Of a stretch of 5,211 nt of DNA, positions 5,019 through 5,211 are shown piece after piece. The stretch spans positions 1 to 5,211 of the forward strand of contig CASFXO010000166.1 of the NCBI GenBank assembly GCA_949298665.1, given 5' to 3'. Position 1 is the stretch's first letter. Each line of letters opens with the position of its first letter. The stretch is from an uncultured Lentisphaeria bacterium. Lineage in GTDB: Bacteria; Verrucomicrobiota; Lentisphaeria; Victivallales; Victivallaceae. Made by a program: the position numbers and the translations under genes. The notes beneath the pieces are model-generated. The model did not search any database and had not been told where the DNA came from. It was given only the letters and a program-made list of their open reading frames with translations.

Positions 5019-5211
5019 CAGTAGTACAGCCGCATGATCCATTCGCCGTCGATGGGCTCCGGGGTGCCGGAGCGACCGTAGTTGCGCTGCCGGTCGTAGA
5101 GCAGAGCCGGCGCCCCCTGAACCGCGCTGACGGAAAATCGGATTTCTCCATGAGAGACCGGCAGGCGAAGCCGACTTTTTCGACGCCAGGATTGCGGAAA
5201 ACGTGATACAG
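5018..5211 (-). CDS. C-terminal end of an unidentified convergent gene (partial, possibly frameshifted)
   Basis: On the minus strand a frame is open from the right edge to a TGA at 5018-5020, giving 63 residues that end DGEWIMRLYY. The last 41 codons look truly coding: about 35 of 41 third positions are G or C and the residues are balanced (LLYDRQRNYGRSGTPEPIDG at positions 36-55). The first 22 codons do not: only about 8 of 22 third positions are G/C and they read arginine-rich. Over that part another minus frame (reading VEKVGFACRSL) looks better, so a one-base error or true frameshift near 5128-5150 is likely. The frame has no usable start here, so the gene begins outside the window. I do not recognise the family. 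Only 25 bases separate it from the end of pdxB, so the two genes converge. Confidence 0.5.
   Translation of the reverse strand, partial: VSRFPQSWRRKSRLRLPVSHGEIRFSVSAVQGAPALLYDRQRNYGRSGTPEPIDGEWIMRLYY

Noticed and set aside
4546..5151. Minus-strand open frame across the pdxB end and beyond
   Set aside because: Its part opposite pdxB is shadow. Only the stretch beyond about 5130 may be coding, and it is treated as part of the possibly frameshifted right-edge gene.
4898..5206. Plus-strand open frame running past the end of pdxB
   Set aside because: It overlaps the pdxB C-terminus in another frame, has no ribosome site, and downstream lies opposite the better-supported minus-strand gene.

Overview
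The window is a compact GC-rich bacterial segment (roughly 60% GC, strong G/C preference at third codon positions). It holds a row of five plus-strand genes and the tail of one convergent minus-strand gene. There are no RNA genes, insertion sequences or CRISPR arrays that I can see, and no gene-free stretch longer than about 90 bases. The organism cannot be fixed from the sequence alone. A divergent FtsZ with a recognisable C-terminal tail peptide, AGGAGG-type ribosome sites, high GC and a PdxB outside an obvious gammaproteobacterial setting would all fit a Lentisphaerota/Victivallis-like or other PVC-superphylum bacterium. That is an inference, not a demonstration.

Layout: (1) positions 1-783, the C-terminal half of an FtsZ-family division GTPase cut by the window edge; (2) 820-1599, a PyrK-type FAD/[2Fe-2S] electron-transfer subunit of dihydroorotate dehydrogenase; (3) 1691-3640, a Kef-type CPA2 cation:proton antiporter with C-terminal RCK (TrkA-N/TrkA-C) domains; (4) 3669-3893, a 74-residue four-cysteine zinc-ribbon protein of unknown function; (5) 3907-4992, erythronate-4-phosphate dehydrogenase PdxB, starting at GTG; (6) 5018-5211 on the minus strand, the last 63 codons of an unidentified gene running off the right edge, with a codon-usage break that suggests a frameshift.

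The five plus-strand genes are separated by 36, 91, 28 and 13 bases, have no clear terminators between them, and probably form one transcription unit. Their functions (division, pyrimidine synthesis, ion homeostasis, pyridoxal phosphate synthesis) do not make one pathway, so this looks like a housekeeping operon rather than a dedicated system. The tightest link is zinc-ribbon gene to pdxB, where a 9-bp-arm inverted repeat joins the stop codon of one to the ribosome site of the next.

Points worth a second look: the FtsZ catalytic T7 loop has lost two of its three usual polar residues; the antiporter's RCK domain has lost its GxGxxG nucleotide-binding motif; short inverted repeats overlap or touch the stop codon of all five plus-strand genes; and the right-edge gene may be frameshifted. 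I see no convincing sign of an entirely new multi-gene system.
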